DNA from: Clostridiales bacterium CHKCI001
GTDB lineage: Bacteria > Bacillota > Clostridia > Lachnospirales > Lachnospiraceae
Assembly (NCBI GenBank): GCA_900045905.1
Contig: FCNS01000037.1
Span: forward strand, 248,001 to 312,000
Reading direction: 5' to 3'
DNA length: 64,000 bases
Every line of letters starts with the position of its first letter. Within the stretch, counting starts at the first letter, position 1. The notes below the pieces were generated by a model. It did not search any database. It was not told the DNA's origin and was given only the letters and a program-made list of their open reading frames with translations. Positions 35,292-44,443 of the stretch are shown here, in pieces. A program made the position numbers and the translations under genes.

Positions 35292-38200
35292 CAGATTTTA
35301 CCGCCCCTCACTTTACTTTTAGAACGTTGCTGTCTACTAATATTTTCAACGACCACTGGCGTTACGGTATTTCCTATCACTTTTCCATCTAAATTTGTTA
35401 CAGTATGCACTTCGATTATTTGTTCATACCCAGCATTATATGCACTTTCTACTATCCCTTCTGATAATTTAAAATCCATTCCCTGCATTTGTAGACTCAT
35501 TTGATCAGATAGGTTTTTAATAGGATCAATAACACGCCAAGTATTATTCTTAATTCCTTTACCTAATCCTGACATAAAATCTGGCATCCATTTCTCATAC
35601 TCTCGAAGTGGACCTTCATCAGGACGAGAGAAATGTAAGAAAGATCGTATTTTATCTCCTATACCTTTTACAGCATCAATAATTCCATTTACACGTTCTT
35701 CTACACCTTTTTTTAGTCCATCAATGAAATCCCTACCCCACTGAACAGCTTTGCCTGGAAGAGATGTAATAAAATCAACCGCTTCTTGGATTCCTTTTAC
35801 AATCGTACTTTTTATAGAATCTATCTTTTCTGAAATCGATTGTTTCATGTTGTTAAACGTATTTATAGCATTTGTTTTCATTTCTTCTATTTTATCTGAA
35901 ACATTTTTCTTTATCTCATTCCATTTTTCCGATAGAAAATTTAGAATATTTGGAAGCAACTCCCAAAGAAATGTTTTTAGCGATTCAAATTTCTCTTTTG
36001 CTCCCTGCCATAGTTCATTTGCCTTATTAACAACAGAAGTTTTTATATTTTCCCAGGTTTGTGCTGCATTCGCTTTTATATTTTCCCAAGCTTCGGCTGC
36101 ACTTTGTTTTAAATTATTTATTTTTTCTTTTATACCTTCAACAAAATTTAGTGTAATTTGAATTACTGTATTTTTTATATTTTCCCAAGCCTGTGCTGCA
36201 TTCGCTTTTATATTTTCCCAAGCTTCCGTTGCACCTTGTTTTAAATTGTTCAGTTTTTCTTTTATATTCTCTACAAAATTTATTACAATTTGTGCAACAG
36301 CTTCTTTTAACGCATTCCAGATATTTAATGCAGCCTCTTTAATGTTATTCCAAATATTTGCTGCATCCTCTTTTAATTTATTAAAATCTCCTGTTACTAA
36401 ATCTATTAATAAAAGCACTGGAGCCAATATAATATTTTTAATAAGTTCCCAAGCATTGCCTGCCACCGTTTGAATAGTCTGCCAAATGATAGAAAGATTT
36501 TCTTTTAATAATTCAAAATCAGCTTTTATGTTGTTGACAATAGTTTTTATGATCGGATTTTCTAGCATTGTATTCCAAATATTAGAAAAGTTCTCTTTTA
36601 GACTAGACCAAATTCCATTCCACCACTCTGGAATTCCTGCAAAAAATTCTTTTGTTATATTCCAAGCATCTGGAATAGTAACAGTGAAAAATTCTACTAT
36701 TTTTTCCCATGTGGATGAGAAGAATTCTCCTACATTAGACCAAATTCCATTCCACCATTCTGGGATTCCTGCAAAAAATTCTTTTGTTGTATTCCAAGCA
36801 TCTGGAATAGTAACAGTGAAAAATTCTACTATTTTTTCCCATGTGGATGAGAAGAATTCTCCTACATTAGACCAAATTCCATTCCACCATTCTGGGATTC
36901 CTGCAAAAAATTCTTTTGTTGTATTCCAAGCATCTGGAATAGTAACAGTGAAAAATTCTACTATTTTTTCCCATGTAGATGAAAAAAATTCACTTACACT
37001 AGACCAAATTCCATTCCACCATTCTGGGAACCCGCTTAGAAAGTTTTTTATGCCTTCTATTGCATTTCCAAACGTTTCTTTTACTTTGCTTAATACTGCA
37101 TTTACTCCATCTCGGAACCACTCACATTTGTTATATAGCAATACAACAATGCCTATAATTGCGGTTATAGCAGCTATAACAGGATGGGCTTGAATAACAG
37201 AAAATACTCCTGTCACAACTCCTTTTAGCCCAGCCAAAACCACTTTTATCTTATCAACATTACTTGCTAGAAAGCTGAAAACATTTGCTACTGATTGAAA
37301 TGTATTAATTACACTTTTTCCAAATTGGACTATTTTGACTGTTGCAAATAATCCACCAATTACACCTAAAACTGGAGGAAGTTTATCTAAGTTACTTAGT
37401 AGTACACTGATAGCATTCGTTATCTGTGGCATATGATCCACTACGAAATTTGTAATTTTTTCTATTACTTCTCCTAAAGATTCTCTCAGATTAGCTAGAG
37501 AACTTTGCATTTCTGGACTATTAAATGCTTCTTTCGCTTTTCCTGCTAACTGCTGGAATAGAGGAAGTAAATCCATACTAATTGGCTCAATAACCGACAA
37601 TTTCAATTGTCTTCCCATTGAACTAAACGTATCAGAAAGACTGCTATTATATTGAGTTCCTTGTAATTCAGCCATTGCGTTATTTGTTCGATCAATTTCC
37701 CCTTGAATATCTGTCATTGCTAGAATGGCAGTTCCTCCAGTATCTTCCCACATAGACCCAAATAGTTGTACGCCTAGTTTATTCTGTTCTAACGGATCTT
37801 CTACTTGCTTTAGTGCTGCAACTAATTGTAAAAAAGCTTCTCTACCAGTTTCGCCACCTTCTGCAAATTTTCGCTTAAATTCATCTAGCGAAATACCTCC
37901 AGCATTCTGCTTTTCTGTTAAATTTGATACTTCTGTACTGGCTTCTGCAAGTTTCTGTCGTGCCTCTTCCAGTTCTTTGCTATATTTTGCAATCGTATTT
38001 GCAGATTGAATTTTTGTAGATTCTTTTGTTTTATCATTAAATTCAGATTGCTTTAATTGTGCAAGACCTAATTTTTGTTCTAAGTCTTGTACTTTTTCCT
38101 GATAGGTTTGTACATTTCCCTGTGCCCCTTGAAGTTGCTCTGATACATCTTCTGTTGCTAATCCAAGTGCAATCATAGCTTCGTCTGCATCAGAATCTTT

Positions 38201-39742
38201 TACTCGGATTGTAAATTCATTCATTGCATCTCCGAGTTTATCAATATCAAAGACTCCACCTTCTGCACCAGCAGCCAATGAATTAAACATTTCTTCTGCG
38301 GACAAGCCTAATTGAGCATACTTAGGGCCATACTCATTTAGAGAATCTAAAAAGTTCCCGTTTTTATCCAATCCTCTTTGGTATCCCTGAACAATTAAAT
38401 TAAACGCCTCTGTAGCACTTAATCCAAATTGATTCATAAGTTGATTAACTGCTCGCATACTTTCAGGTATCTCTGCACCATAGGCATCCCTTAATGTATA
38501 GGCTCCTTCTGCTAACTCTTTTAGTTTACTAGGGTCAGTTTCTCCTGTCTGTCTATTTATTTCAGCAATATTCTCTGCTACTTCTGTCAAACTTTCTCCA
38601 AAGTTGTCTGCAAATACTTCTCTGGCAGCAACGCTTAATTCTACAAATTTTCCAGAGGTTATCCCCGTTTGGCTCCAAATTATTTTATTTGCGTTTTGAT
38701 AATCTGACGTAAAATCCAGCACACTTTTTGAAGCAACACCAATTGCTGCTCCTGCGGCTCCCATTGCAACTCCAGTTACTTTCCCAACTGTTTCAGCACC
38801 CTGAGAAATTTTTTCAAACTTAATATTGTTTATATTTTCAGCTGTTTCGCTCATTTCCGTTGTGGTATCTTGTAGTGCTGCATTTGCATTTTTAAGACTA
38901 TCTTCCAGTTCTTTTACCGCTGAAGCTTGTGCTTCGTAAGCTTCTTCCGCCCGTTTAGAAGCTTCTGAACTATTTCCTGTCTTCTCTTTTGCTTCTTGTA
39001 GTACATTACTTAATTGCTCAAGATTTCTTTTTTGCTTTTCATATTCATCTGCAATAATTGCTATTTTTTGCTTCTGTTCTGTCTGAACTTGTCCTAGTAA
39101 TTCATTCTTCTTCACAAAATCAGAAAGTTTTCCTGAACTATCAATTGTTTTTTCCCTTAAACGTTCTAATTGTTTTTCTAAACTTTCAATTGCCCTGTCT
39201 GTGTTTTTTATAGCCTCTTCTGCCTGAGAGTTAGACAATTTTTTCATTGCATTGTCTATTTTAGAAACATCAAAGCCTTGAGCTGTATTATTTAACAACT
39301 CAAGGCTTTCATTATTTTTCCGTATATCTGTTCCTGTTTTGTTTAAAGTTGCGGTCATTTCATTAACTGCAATCTTCAACTTGCTTACTGTTTGTACTTG
39401 TTTATTATAAACAGTTTCTGCTTTCGCTGCTTCTTTTGAATTTTCTCCAAATTTTTGTCTTGCCTCTTCCAATGCCTTCGTAACACTTGACAGCTCATTC
39501 TCTTGTTTTTCATGCTGTGCCACTAATTCATTTAGTTTCGCCTTTTGGAGTTCGTATTGTCTTGAGAGCAATTCTCCTTTTGTACTTAGTTCCTCTTGGC
39601 TTCTTGCATTTCCATCAAAGGTGCTTTCCAGCACCTTCATTTCAGATCCAAGTTCTTTTAAAGAATTATTAATATTATTGATTGCTCTATTAAATTCTGC
39701 TTCTCCCTTTATTCCTATTCTTGGTCCAATATCAGTTGCCAA
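35291..39742 (-). CDS. Tail tape measure protein
   Basis: 1483 residues, the longest gene of the phage, setting tail length. The N-terminal ~300 residues are coiled coil (ELGSEMKVLESTFDGNA...), then comes a TP901-type core with NQLMNQFGLSATEAFNLI and a hydrophobic block near 790-900. Tandem 44-residue repeats (WNGIWSNVGEFFSSTWEKIV...) and later 39-residue-type repeats (AWENIKANAAQAWENIK) follow. The C-terminus has the GIKNNTWRVIDPIKNLSDQM pattern. The start is a TTG at 39742 with AGAGGTG upstream. The repeat number may tune tail length. Confidence 0.95.
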   Translation of the reverse strand: MATDIGPRIGIKGEAEFNRAINNINNSLKELGSEMKVLESTFDGNARSQEELSTKGELLSRQYELQKAKLNELVAQHEKQENELSSVTKALEEARQKFGENSKEAAKAETVYNKQVQTVSKLKIAVNEMTATLNKTGTDIRKNNESLELLNNTAQGFDVSKIDNAMKKLSNSQAEEAIKNTDRAIESLEKQLERLREKTIDSSGKLSDFVKKNELLGQVQTEQKQKIAIIADEYEKQKRNLEQLSNVLQEAKEKTGNSSEASKRAEEAYEAQASAVKELEDSLKNANAALQDTTTEMSETAENINNIKFEKISQGAETVGKVTGVAMGAAGAAIGVASKSVLDFTSDYQNANKIIWSQTGITSGKFVELSVAAREVFADNFGESLTEVAENIAEINRQTGETDPSKLKELAEGAYTLRDAYGAEIPESMRAVNQLMNQFGLSATEAFNLIVQGYQRGLDKNGNFLDSLNEYGPKYAQLGLSAEEMFNSLAAGAEGGVFDIDKLGDAMNEFTIRVKDSDADEAMIALGLATEDVSEQLQGAQGNVQTYQEKVQDLEQKLGLAQLKQSEFNDKTKESTKIQSANTIAKYSKELEEARQKLAEASTEVSNLTEKQNAGGISLDEFKRKFAEGGETGREAFLQLVAALKQVEDPLEQNKLGVQLFGSMWEDTGGTAILAMTDIQGEIDRTNNAMAELQGTQYNSSLSDTFSSMGRQLKLSVIEPISMDLLPLFQQLAGKAKEAFNSPEMQSSLANLRESLGEVIEKITNFVVDHMPQITNAISVLLSNLDKLPPVLGVIGGLFATVKIVQFGKSVINTFQSVANVFSFLASNVDKIKVVLAGLKGVVTGVFSVIQAHPVIAAITAIIGIVVLLYNKCEWFRDGVNAVLSKVKETFGNAIEGIKNFLSGFPEWWNGIWSSVSEFFSSTWEKIVEFFTVTIPDAWNTTKEFFAGIPEWWNGIWSNVGEFFSSTWEKIVEFFTVTIPDAWNTTKEFFAGIPEWWNGIWSNVGEFFSSTWEKIVEFFTVTIPDAWNITKEFFAGIPEWWNGIWSSLKENFSNIWNTMLENPIIKTIVNNIKADFELLKENLSIIWQTIQTVAGNAWELIKNIILAPVLLLIDLVTGDFNKLKEDAANIWNNIKEAALNIWNALKEAVAQIVINFVENIKEKLNNLKQGATEAWENIKANAAQAWENIKNTVIQITLNFVEGIKEKINNLKQSAAEAWENIKANAAQTWENIKTSVVNKANELWQGAKEKFESLKTFLWELLPNILNFLSEKWNEIKKNVSDKIEEMKTNAINTFNNMKQSISEKIDSIKSTIVKGIQEAVDFITSLPGKAVQWGRDFIDGLKKGVEERVNGIIDAVKGIGDKIRSFLHFSRPDEGPLREYEKWMPDFMSGLGKGIKNNTWRVIDPIKNLSDQMSLQMQGMDFKLSEGIVESAYNAGYEQIIEVHTVTNLDGKVIGNTVTPVVVENISRQQRSKSKVRGGKI
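36606..37001 (-). repeat. Three tandem 132-bp repeats inside the tape measure gene
   Basis: Units begin at 36606, 36738 and 36870, with a partial fourth at 37002. Each encodes 44 residues (PEWWNGIWS...EFFSSTWEKIVEFF). Copies are almost identical in DNA, implying recent duplication. Confidence 0.9.
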
Positions 39743-39759
39743 AAAACACCTCTTCTAAA

Positions 39760-39965
39760 TCAATAAGGAATTGAGCCTGTGCTATTATCTTTCTCCTCTA
39801 CAAGTCCATTATAAATTTTGTAGATATCTGCACAATCACTCAATTCCCCTAATTTCATGTATTTAATTTCTAAACTTGAGAGTCCAGATTGCCTCCCAAA
39901 ATATTCCAGCCATTTTATTACACCCAAATCAGTACGATGAATTATCCTTCGCTTTCCTTTTTTTT
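39760..39965 (-). CDS. -1 frame part of the tail assembly chaperone (gpT-like), made by frameshift
   Basis: The upstream chaperone ORF ends in a run of eight A (39958-39965) read AAA AAA AAG, forming the canonical slippery heptamer A_AAA_AAG. A -1 shift there enters an open frame of about 65 codons (RRIIHRTDLGVIKWLEY...) that stops at 39760, 18 bp before the tape-measure TTG. It has no start codon of its own with a ribosome site. This copies the gpG/gpGT arrangement, whose long form recruits the tape measure. Confidence 0.85.
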
Positions 39966-40343
39966 AATTTCTTTGGTCTCAATTTCTTTTTCTTGATCTC
40001 CATTAATAATCTGCATCACTGCTCCTGCCATATCTGTGAATTCAACAGCAGATGTTCCATAGTAGATTTGTTCGTATGTAAGAGGCATAAACTTTCCTTC
40101 TTTACAATGATATTTTTCTGGATCTGGTATAATATCTGGACAAAATAAATTGACATATGCAACACCATGGCGAATTAGACACTCCGCTACTTCAAAAAAC
40201 ATGTCCATCATTTCTCCCTCGGCTGCCACTTTCATCTTTTTAGTTAGATTTTCCATTCCACCATAATTTTCTGTTAATTCTTTCAACGCACCAGCTGAAA
40301 AAGTTGCTGGTGCCTCTTTTCCTGCAATTTTTAAATAATGCAT
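39942..40343 (-). CDS. Tail assembly chaperone (gpG-like, short form)
   Basis: 133 residues between the major tail protein and the tape measure. Mostly helical, ending in a charged Lys/Glu-rich tail. The ATG at 40343 lies 4 bp after the stop of the frameshift extension of the major tail gene, whose last codons contain its ribosome site (GGAG). About 194 residues would result from -1 frameshifting near the 3' end. It keeps the tape measure soluble until tail tube assembly. Confidence 0.85.
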   Translation of the reverse strand: MHYLKIAGKEAPATFSAGALKELTENYGGMENLTKKMKVAAEGEMMDMFFEVAECLIRHGVAYVNLFCPDIIPDPEKYHCKEGKFMPLTYEQIYYGTSAVEFTDMAGAVMQIINGDQEKEIETKEIKKKESEG

Positions 40344-40347
40344 AATC

Positions 40348-40430
40348 TCACTCCGATATTTTTCCTAATATTGCTGTTCCTACTACCGCACTGCCAACGA
40401 ACGCAAATTTGGCAGGCGGTGTTATTCCCC
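40348..40430 (-). CDS. -1 frame C-terminal extension of the major tail protein
   Basis: The tail tube gene ends CAG GGG GAA TAA. Slipping back one base on GGG opens 26 codons: GITPPAKFAFVGSAVVG followed by TAILGKISE and a stop at 40348-40350. It contains three xAx(V/L)G pentads (FAFVG, SAVVG, TAILG). The same DNA signal and a homologous peptide follow the major capsid gene. A minority extended tube protein is inferred; nothing shows the efficiency. Confidence 0.7.
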
Positions 40431-41024
40431 CTGGCTTCCAAATACAGCTAACAAGTATGCTTTTGCTTCTTCTTCTGTATCTAGCCACGCCTCAAATTTC
40501 CAAGGATGCTTATAGCTTTCGTCAACTTGATCCGATTGATAAATTGTTGCTGTAATTTCTGGTACTTGCCATTCAATTTCTTCTTCTCGTGTTGTACAAG
40601 CCTCTTCGGGAACATTAAACACTATTTTTGTGAGCGCAACTGCCCTGTATTTATCTACATTATCAATCTGATGCTCTTCTATAATTCCAAATCCTAAGAA
40701 TGGTGCTTTTGCATCATCATCGTATACTAACTCTGTTACCTTTTTTGAACCTACAGAACGTTCCACTTCCTTAATTCCTAATATGCGTTTTGAACTTTCA
40801 GCTCCTAGATCTGCTGTAGAAAGTGTAAGTTCACCAGATTGGAACCTTCCTTTATCGGTTTCCTTTATTTTATTATCTGCTCGTAAATTATTATCTTCTG
40901 TTGTCTCTATGGACACACTATATTCTACTGCATTCTCAAATACCTGAGCATTTGAATAATTCACAACACTTCCTGTATTTTCATAATCCGCAATGACAGG
41001 AATGGATAACCCTTTTTTCGCCAT
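40422..41024 (-). CDS. Major tail (tube) protein
   Basis: 200 residues, located between the tail completion protein and the tail chaperone. The N-terminal MAKKGLSIPVIADY and the central GRFQSGELTLSTADLGAESSKRILG pattern match the phi13/TP901-type tail tube family in Firmicutes phages. It polymerises around the tape measure. The zero-frame end is GSQGE. Directly over its stop codon lies a -1 frameshift signal leading to a 26-residue extension. Confidence 0.88.
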   Translation of the reverse strand: MAKKGLSIPVIADYENTGSVVNYSNAQVFENAVEYSVSIETTEDNNLRADNKIKETDKGRFQSGELTLSTADLGAESSKRILGIKEVERSVGSKKVTELVYDDDAKAPFLGFGIIEEHQIDNVDKYRAVALTKIVFNVPEEACTTREEEIEWQVPEITATIYQSDQVDESYKHPWKFEAWLDTEEEAKAYLLAVFGSQGE

Positions 41025-41038
41025 ATTGTTTCACTCCT

Positions 41039-41503
41039 TTAACCTAAATACTTTTTTGTTTCCTCTTCTAACACTTCTTGCATCACTTGAATTGATTTTT
41101 TAGCGGTTTTTGTGACTGCTTTTCTAATAAATGGATTTTTCTTTCGGAAACTTGTTCCAGATTCAATGCTACGCGCAAGTAATTGATTTGGCAGTCCCTT
41201 TGGATAATTCTTTGTTGGTTTACTTCCATATCCATCAAATCCAAGTTTTACATTCAAATAATCCTTTTCTTCTCTTAATGAAGCGATACCAAACGAATTG
41301 ATTAAATCTCGTTTCTGAGTTTGAGTAATACCATTTCCCCCTTCCGTTGGAAGATCTTGTATTCCTTCCTTTATTGCATCTGCTACGACTTCTGCCCCTT
41401 TATAAATCGCTTCTCCAATCACTCTTTTTGAATTTTTTCTTGCAAAACGTTCTATCATTCCTGAGTAAATATCCAATTCATGATCTCTTATAAACTTAGC
41501 CAT
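41039..41503 (-). CDS. HK97 gp10-like tail completion / head-tail joining protein
   Basis: 154 residues, basic, starting at an ATG (41503) that shares one base with the stop of the preceding gene. The pattern GAEVVADAIKEGIQDLP...FGIASLREEKDYLNVKLGFDGYG, then RKKNPFIRKAV near the end, is typical of the HK97 gp10 family. Position between the adaptor and tail tube genes supports a neck/tail-terminator role. Confidence 0.85.
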   Translation of the reverse strand: MAKFIRDHELDIYSGMIERFARKNSKRVIGEAIYKGAEVVADAIKEGIQDLPTEGGNGITQTQKRDLINSFGIASLREEKDYLNVKLGFDGYGSKPTKNYPKGLPNQLLARSIESGTSFRKKNPFIRKAVTKTAKKSIQVMQEVLEEETKKYLG

Positions 41504-41829
41504 CAACTCACCTCAAATATCCATTCATAATGAATATATCCTGTCTCTTCTTCATACTGTGAAGAATTTAAATAAAAAGAGATTCCTACATCACTTAAAG
41601 CTTTCTGTATTTCATCTACCTTGCTGTCAAATTCTTGTTTAGTAAAGTAATCTACAGAGCCTTGAATGACTGGAATCTTCTTCTTATTGTCTGTATGTAA
41701 ACTGTTTCCTTCTAAATCCTCTGCCCAAACGATGTACTTATCAGGCTTTTTTAATGCTTCATAATGAAATACATCTTCTGTCACAGAAAGTAAGCTATCT
41801 CGTATTCTTTTCATTTTATCTGATATCAT
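41503..41829 (-). CDS. Tail terminator / neck protein, small
   Basis: 108 residues between the head-closure gene and the gp10-like gene. It overlaps the upstream gene by 14 nt. The sequence (QGSVDYFTKQEFDSKVDEIQKALSD...YEEETGYIHYEWIFEV) resembles siphophage tail terminator proteins (gp17/gpU-like), with the characteristic beta-helix-beta pattern. The exact subfamily is uncertain. Confidence 0.7.
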   Translation of the reverse strand: MISDKMKRIRDSLLSVTEDVFHYEALKKPDKYIVWAEDLEGNSLHTDNKKKIPVIQGSVDYFTKQEFDSKVDEIQKALSDVGISFYLNSSQYEEETGYIHYEWIFEVS

Positions 41830-42151
41830 ATTCTTCTACTATCCTTTCTAACGAGAGCTTCGTTACACGCAGTCCATCAATATCTGTATGCTGAACCATA
41901 ACAATTTTATATTGTTCTCCATCCTCTAACACACAGATATCTTGTGGATGAATCTGTCTATCTTGCCAAATATGTACCAGTGCTTCAATTTGCTGCTTTG
42001 CCTGTAACGCTGTATAATAACGATTAACTCCTACAGTTTCAAATCCAAAATAATGTTGAGATTTTTTTACTAGTCCTATTTGGGGTTTGTTTCCAGGTTT
42101 CGCAGTATTATTTACTTCATATATTGTTAAAATTCCATCGTCAAATGTCAT
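41816..42151 (-). CDS. Head closure / head-tail adaptor protein
   Basis: 111 residues, beta-rich, with a stop overlapping the next gene and a start overlapping the previous one by 11 nt. GNKPQIGLVKKSQHYFGFETVGVNRYYTA and VMVQHTDIDGLRVTKLSLER fit SPP1 gp16-type head closure proteins. The gene order (connector, closure, gp10, terminator) is standard for HK97-like phages. Confidence 0.7.
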   Translation of the reverse strand: MTFDDGILTIYEVNNTAKPGNKPQIGLVKKSQHYFGFETVGVNRYYTALQAKQQIEALVHIWQDRQIHPQDICVLEDGEQYKIVMVQHTDIDGLRVTKLSLERIVEEYDIR

Positions 42152-42422
42152 TTATTTTACCTTTCTGAGAAAACAAAAGATTGTTTAAATCATATCTAAG
42201 AAATCGTGGCATCGTTGTGTCAGGAGATGCTCGTTTTCGGAATAAGTATGCGGCATAATGAATCTGTATCATATCACACTCCAAATCTTCATTTATCTTA
42301 ATTCCTTCTCGTTCCATTGCTTTTCTTCCGCACTGAAGAAGAAATTTTAAATAATCATCATCTGCATCCGTAATTTTTTGCAAATCTTTCTTTAGTATGC
42401 TAAGTTTTGAGTTCTCATCCAT
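42141..42422 (-). CDS. Head-tail connector (gp6/gp15-like)
   Basis: 93 residues, mostly helical, acting as the adaptor ring under the portal. DDDYLKFLLQCGRKAMEREGI...QIHYAAYLFRKRASPDT matches the gp6-like connector pattern. Its ATG is 1 bp after the stop of the capsid frameshift extension, and its ribosome site (GAGGGA) lies inside that extension. Confidence 0.75.
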   Translation of the reverse strand: MDENSKLSILKKDLQKITDADDDYLKFLLQCGRKAMEREGIKINEDLECDMIQIHYAAYLFRKRASPDTTMPRFLRYDLNNLLFSQKGKINDI

Positions 42423-42423
42423 A

Positions 42424-42503
42424 TTATCCCTCTTCTCCTAACATCGCCATTCCTACTACCGCTCTACCAACAATGGCTGATTTGGCAGGCGGTGTTATTC
42501 CCC
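42424..42503 (-). CDS. -1 frame C-terminal extension of the major capsid protein
   Basis: The capsid gene ends GCG GGG GAA TAA. A -1 slip on GGG opens 25 codons: GITPPAKSAIVGRAVVG followed by MAMLGEEG, stopping at 42424-42426. Three pentads (SAIVG, RAVVG, MAMLG) mirror those of the tail extension, and 17 of 25 residues are identical. The shared DNA runs from GGGGG to CAAAT (25 bp, 42479-42504 region) without mismatch. Confidence 0.7.
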
Positions 42504-43859
42504 CGCTTCACCAGCAAATTTAGGTGCGGTAGTCACTGGTGCTTTACCAATTCCATAAATAGCAAAAGCCTCACGAATTGCTGGTTTTCCATCGTATCTT
42601 GCAGTACCTCGGAATACTGTTTGATCCTCAATAAATTTTACATGTTCAGATTGCCCTAATTTTGTTCCTGCTCTTTCTGCCAAAACATAGTTTTTAAAAT
42701 ATCCAAAAATAATTGTATCGTCTGGAATATATTTTAGTTCTACAATATTCCCTCCAATTACTGGCATTGTATTTCCCGTTCCTGCAACAATAGCAGCAGC
42801 GGAATTTACCCCCATGCTTTCAGAAATTAGTGTTGTATGAGTTTTCTTATTCATAACCCATACAATTGTTCCTGTGTCATAGTCATTATCAATTATTCCA
42901 GTATTCATCACAATATCTTGAAATAATGCCACTCCACTAGTTGTCTTACCAGTTAATACATTTTTAGTAGAAAGATCATCCCATTTCCTTCCAGTTGATG
43001 GATAATCGGATGGAGCTGTTTTTGTAGTTAATGATGTAACAATCCCCATTGGCATTTTTACTCCCTTACCATACAAAATAGCCTTGTCTATTGCTTTTCC
43101 AATCGCCTTTCCAATCGCATTAAGTAATTCACTTGCAAGGTTTACATCATTGTCTTCTAAAATTGCATTACATACTGCAAAATATCCAGAAACTTTATAT
43201 CCATCCATTTCCATGTTATAAAATGCTAAATCAAGTTCTTTTAGCGTTGCGCACATTTCATCCCAATACGCTTCAGGAATCTCCCCCATAATATTTTGTC
43301 TTGATGTTCCAGATACAGGACGCTTTGTTACATATTTCATTAATTTTGATGTTTCTTCTGCGATTTGCTTAATTAGCGGCAACGCAATATCGGGAATAGT
43401 AAGTCCCACATTTGTTAATGCCCTTTGTTCTCTAATACAACTTCTTACATTTTGCAGAAATGTTTTCATTCCTTCATCTGCAAAAAAAGCATTTCTCTCT
43501 TGAATGCTCATTCCGAAAAAATTTGTTCTATTTTCCACGACTTGCTCCTTATATTCTTTTTTTGTTCCTATTTTCCCTTGGCGCTGTTCATCTTCTTTGA
43601 TTTCATTTTCAATCTCTTCAATTTCTGCCTCAAGACTTTTTCTTAAATCTTCGTGTTCTTGTTTTTCTCTTTCAAAATCCTCTACTTGTTTTTCCACTTC
43701 TGCTCGATCTTCTTCGGAAGTCTCTGCTGTCATTTCGTTGACAGCATCTTCAAGCTCTTTTTCCCTTTTTTGTAATTCTGCATCTTTTTCCCTCAGTTTT
43801 TGTAATTCTTTCTTTTTTGCGTCTGATTTACTCCTCAGCAATAATACTTTTAATGCCAT
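42495..43859 (-). CDS. Major capsid protein, HK97 fold, with N-terminal delta/scaffold domain
   Basis: 454 residues. The first ~110 residues are a strongly charged coiled coil (SDAKKKELQKLREKDAELQK...), the delta domain removed by the prohead protease. The HK97 core follows (MKTFLQNVRSC, ALTNVGLTIPDIALPLI, GTGNTMPVIGGNIVELKYIP). The zero-frame end is FAGEAGE. A -1 frameshift site over its stop gives a 25-residue hydrophobic, glycine-spaced extension related to the one on the tail tube protein. Confidence 0.95.
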   Translation of the reverse strand: MALKVLLLRSKSDAKKKELQKLREKDAELQKREKELEDAVNEMTAETSEEDRAEVEKQVEDFEREKQEHEDLRKSLEAEIEEIENEIKEDEQRQGKIGTKKEYKEQVVENRTNFFGMSIQERNAFFADEGMKTFLQNVRSCIREQRALTNVGLTIPDIALPLIKQIAEETSKLMKYVTKRPVSGTSRQNIMGEIPEAYWDEMCATLKELDLAFYNMEMDGYKVSGYFAVCNAILEDNDVNLASELLNAIGKAIGKAIDKAILYGKGVKMPMGIVTSLTTKTAPSDYPSTGRKWDDLSTKNVLTGKTTSGVALFQDIVMNTGIIDNDYDTGTIVWVMNKKTHTTLISESMGVNSAAAIVAGTGNTMPVIGGNIVELKYIPDDTIIFGYFKNYVLAERAGTKLGQSEHVKFIEDQTVFRGTARYDGKPAIREAFAIYGIGKAPVTTAPKFAGEAGE

Positions 43860-44443
43860 TATACTTCTCCTTTCAATTTTTTAGTTACTTTATCTTTCCA
43901 CATTTCAAACGAGCGTCTTTTTATTTCTTCTAGTTCCAATTTCCTCGCACTCACGCTTGTATCAGTATAAGCTGGAAATGTTACAACAGATACTTCATAG
44001 AGTTTCACCTTCTTGATTGTCCAGTGTACAGAGTCACCTCTATCTTCAAATTCTTCGTCTAAAATCTCAAAACCAAAACTGCATTGATCCACATCCCCAC
44101 GCTTTACTCTTTCATATAGATTTATTGCGTCTTGATCATTTGGATTAATTTTCACTTCTCCCCAAAGCCCTCGACTATCTGTTTTTAAGATAAGCGTTCC
44201 TGATTTCGTTCTTCCTAATACAAGTCTCGTTTCGTGATTAATTAAACATCGTATATCATCCGCTAATGCTCCATCAAAAGCGGTTTCAGCAATACTCTCT
44301 GTTGCTCCACTCCAAACTTCGTAATTTGAATTAAATACAGCAAAGTATCCACTTATATATAAATCCCCAGTTTCTTCTGTTCTAGTTTGGAATTCAGAAA
44401 AAACACCTCTCAATTGTCTCATTTTTCTTTTATTATTCATCAT
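43859..44443 (-). CDS. HK97-family prohead protease
   Basis: 194 residues of the phage U35 serine protease family that cleaves the capsid delta domain. GYFAVFNSNYE near the N-terminus, LINHETRLVLGRTKSGTL with the catalytic His, and DVDQCSFGF with the catalytic Ser are present. It overlaps the portal gene by 11 nt; the second in-frame ATG (44440) has better ribosome-site spacing. Its stop precedes the capsid gene by only a few bases. Confidence 0.93.
   Translation of the reverse strand: MMNNKRKMRQLRGVFSEFQTRTEETGDLYISGYFAVFNSNYEVWSGATESIAETAFDGALADDIRCLINHETRLVLGRTKSGTLILKTDSRGLWGEVKINPNDQDAINLYERVKRGDVDQCSFGFEILDEEFEDRGDSVHWTIKKVKLYEVSVVTFPAYTDTSVSARKLELEEIKRRSFEMWKDKVTKKLKGEV

Noticed and set aside
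36486..37193. 235-codon open frame on the plus strand across the tape-measure repeats
   Set aside because: It is antisense to the repeated tape-measure sequence; its length and internal repeats are a mirror of that gene, and no ribosome site precedes it.
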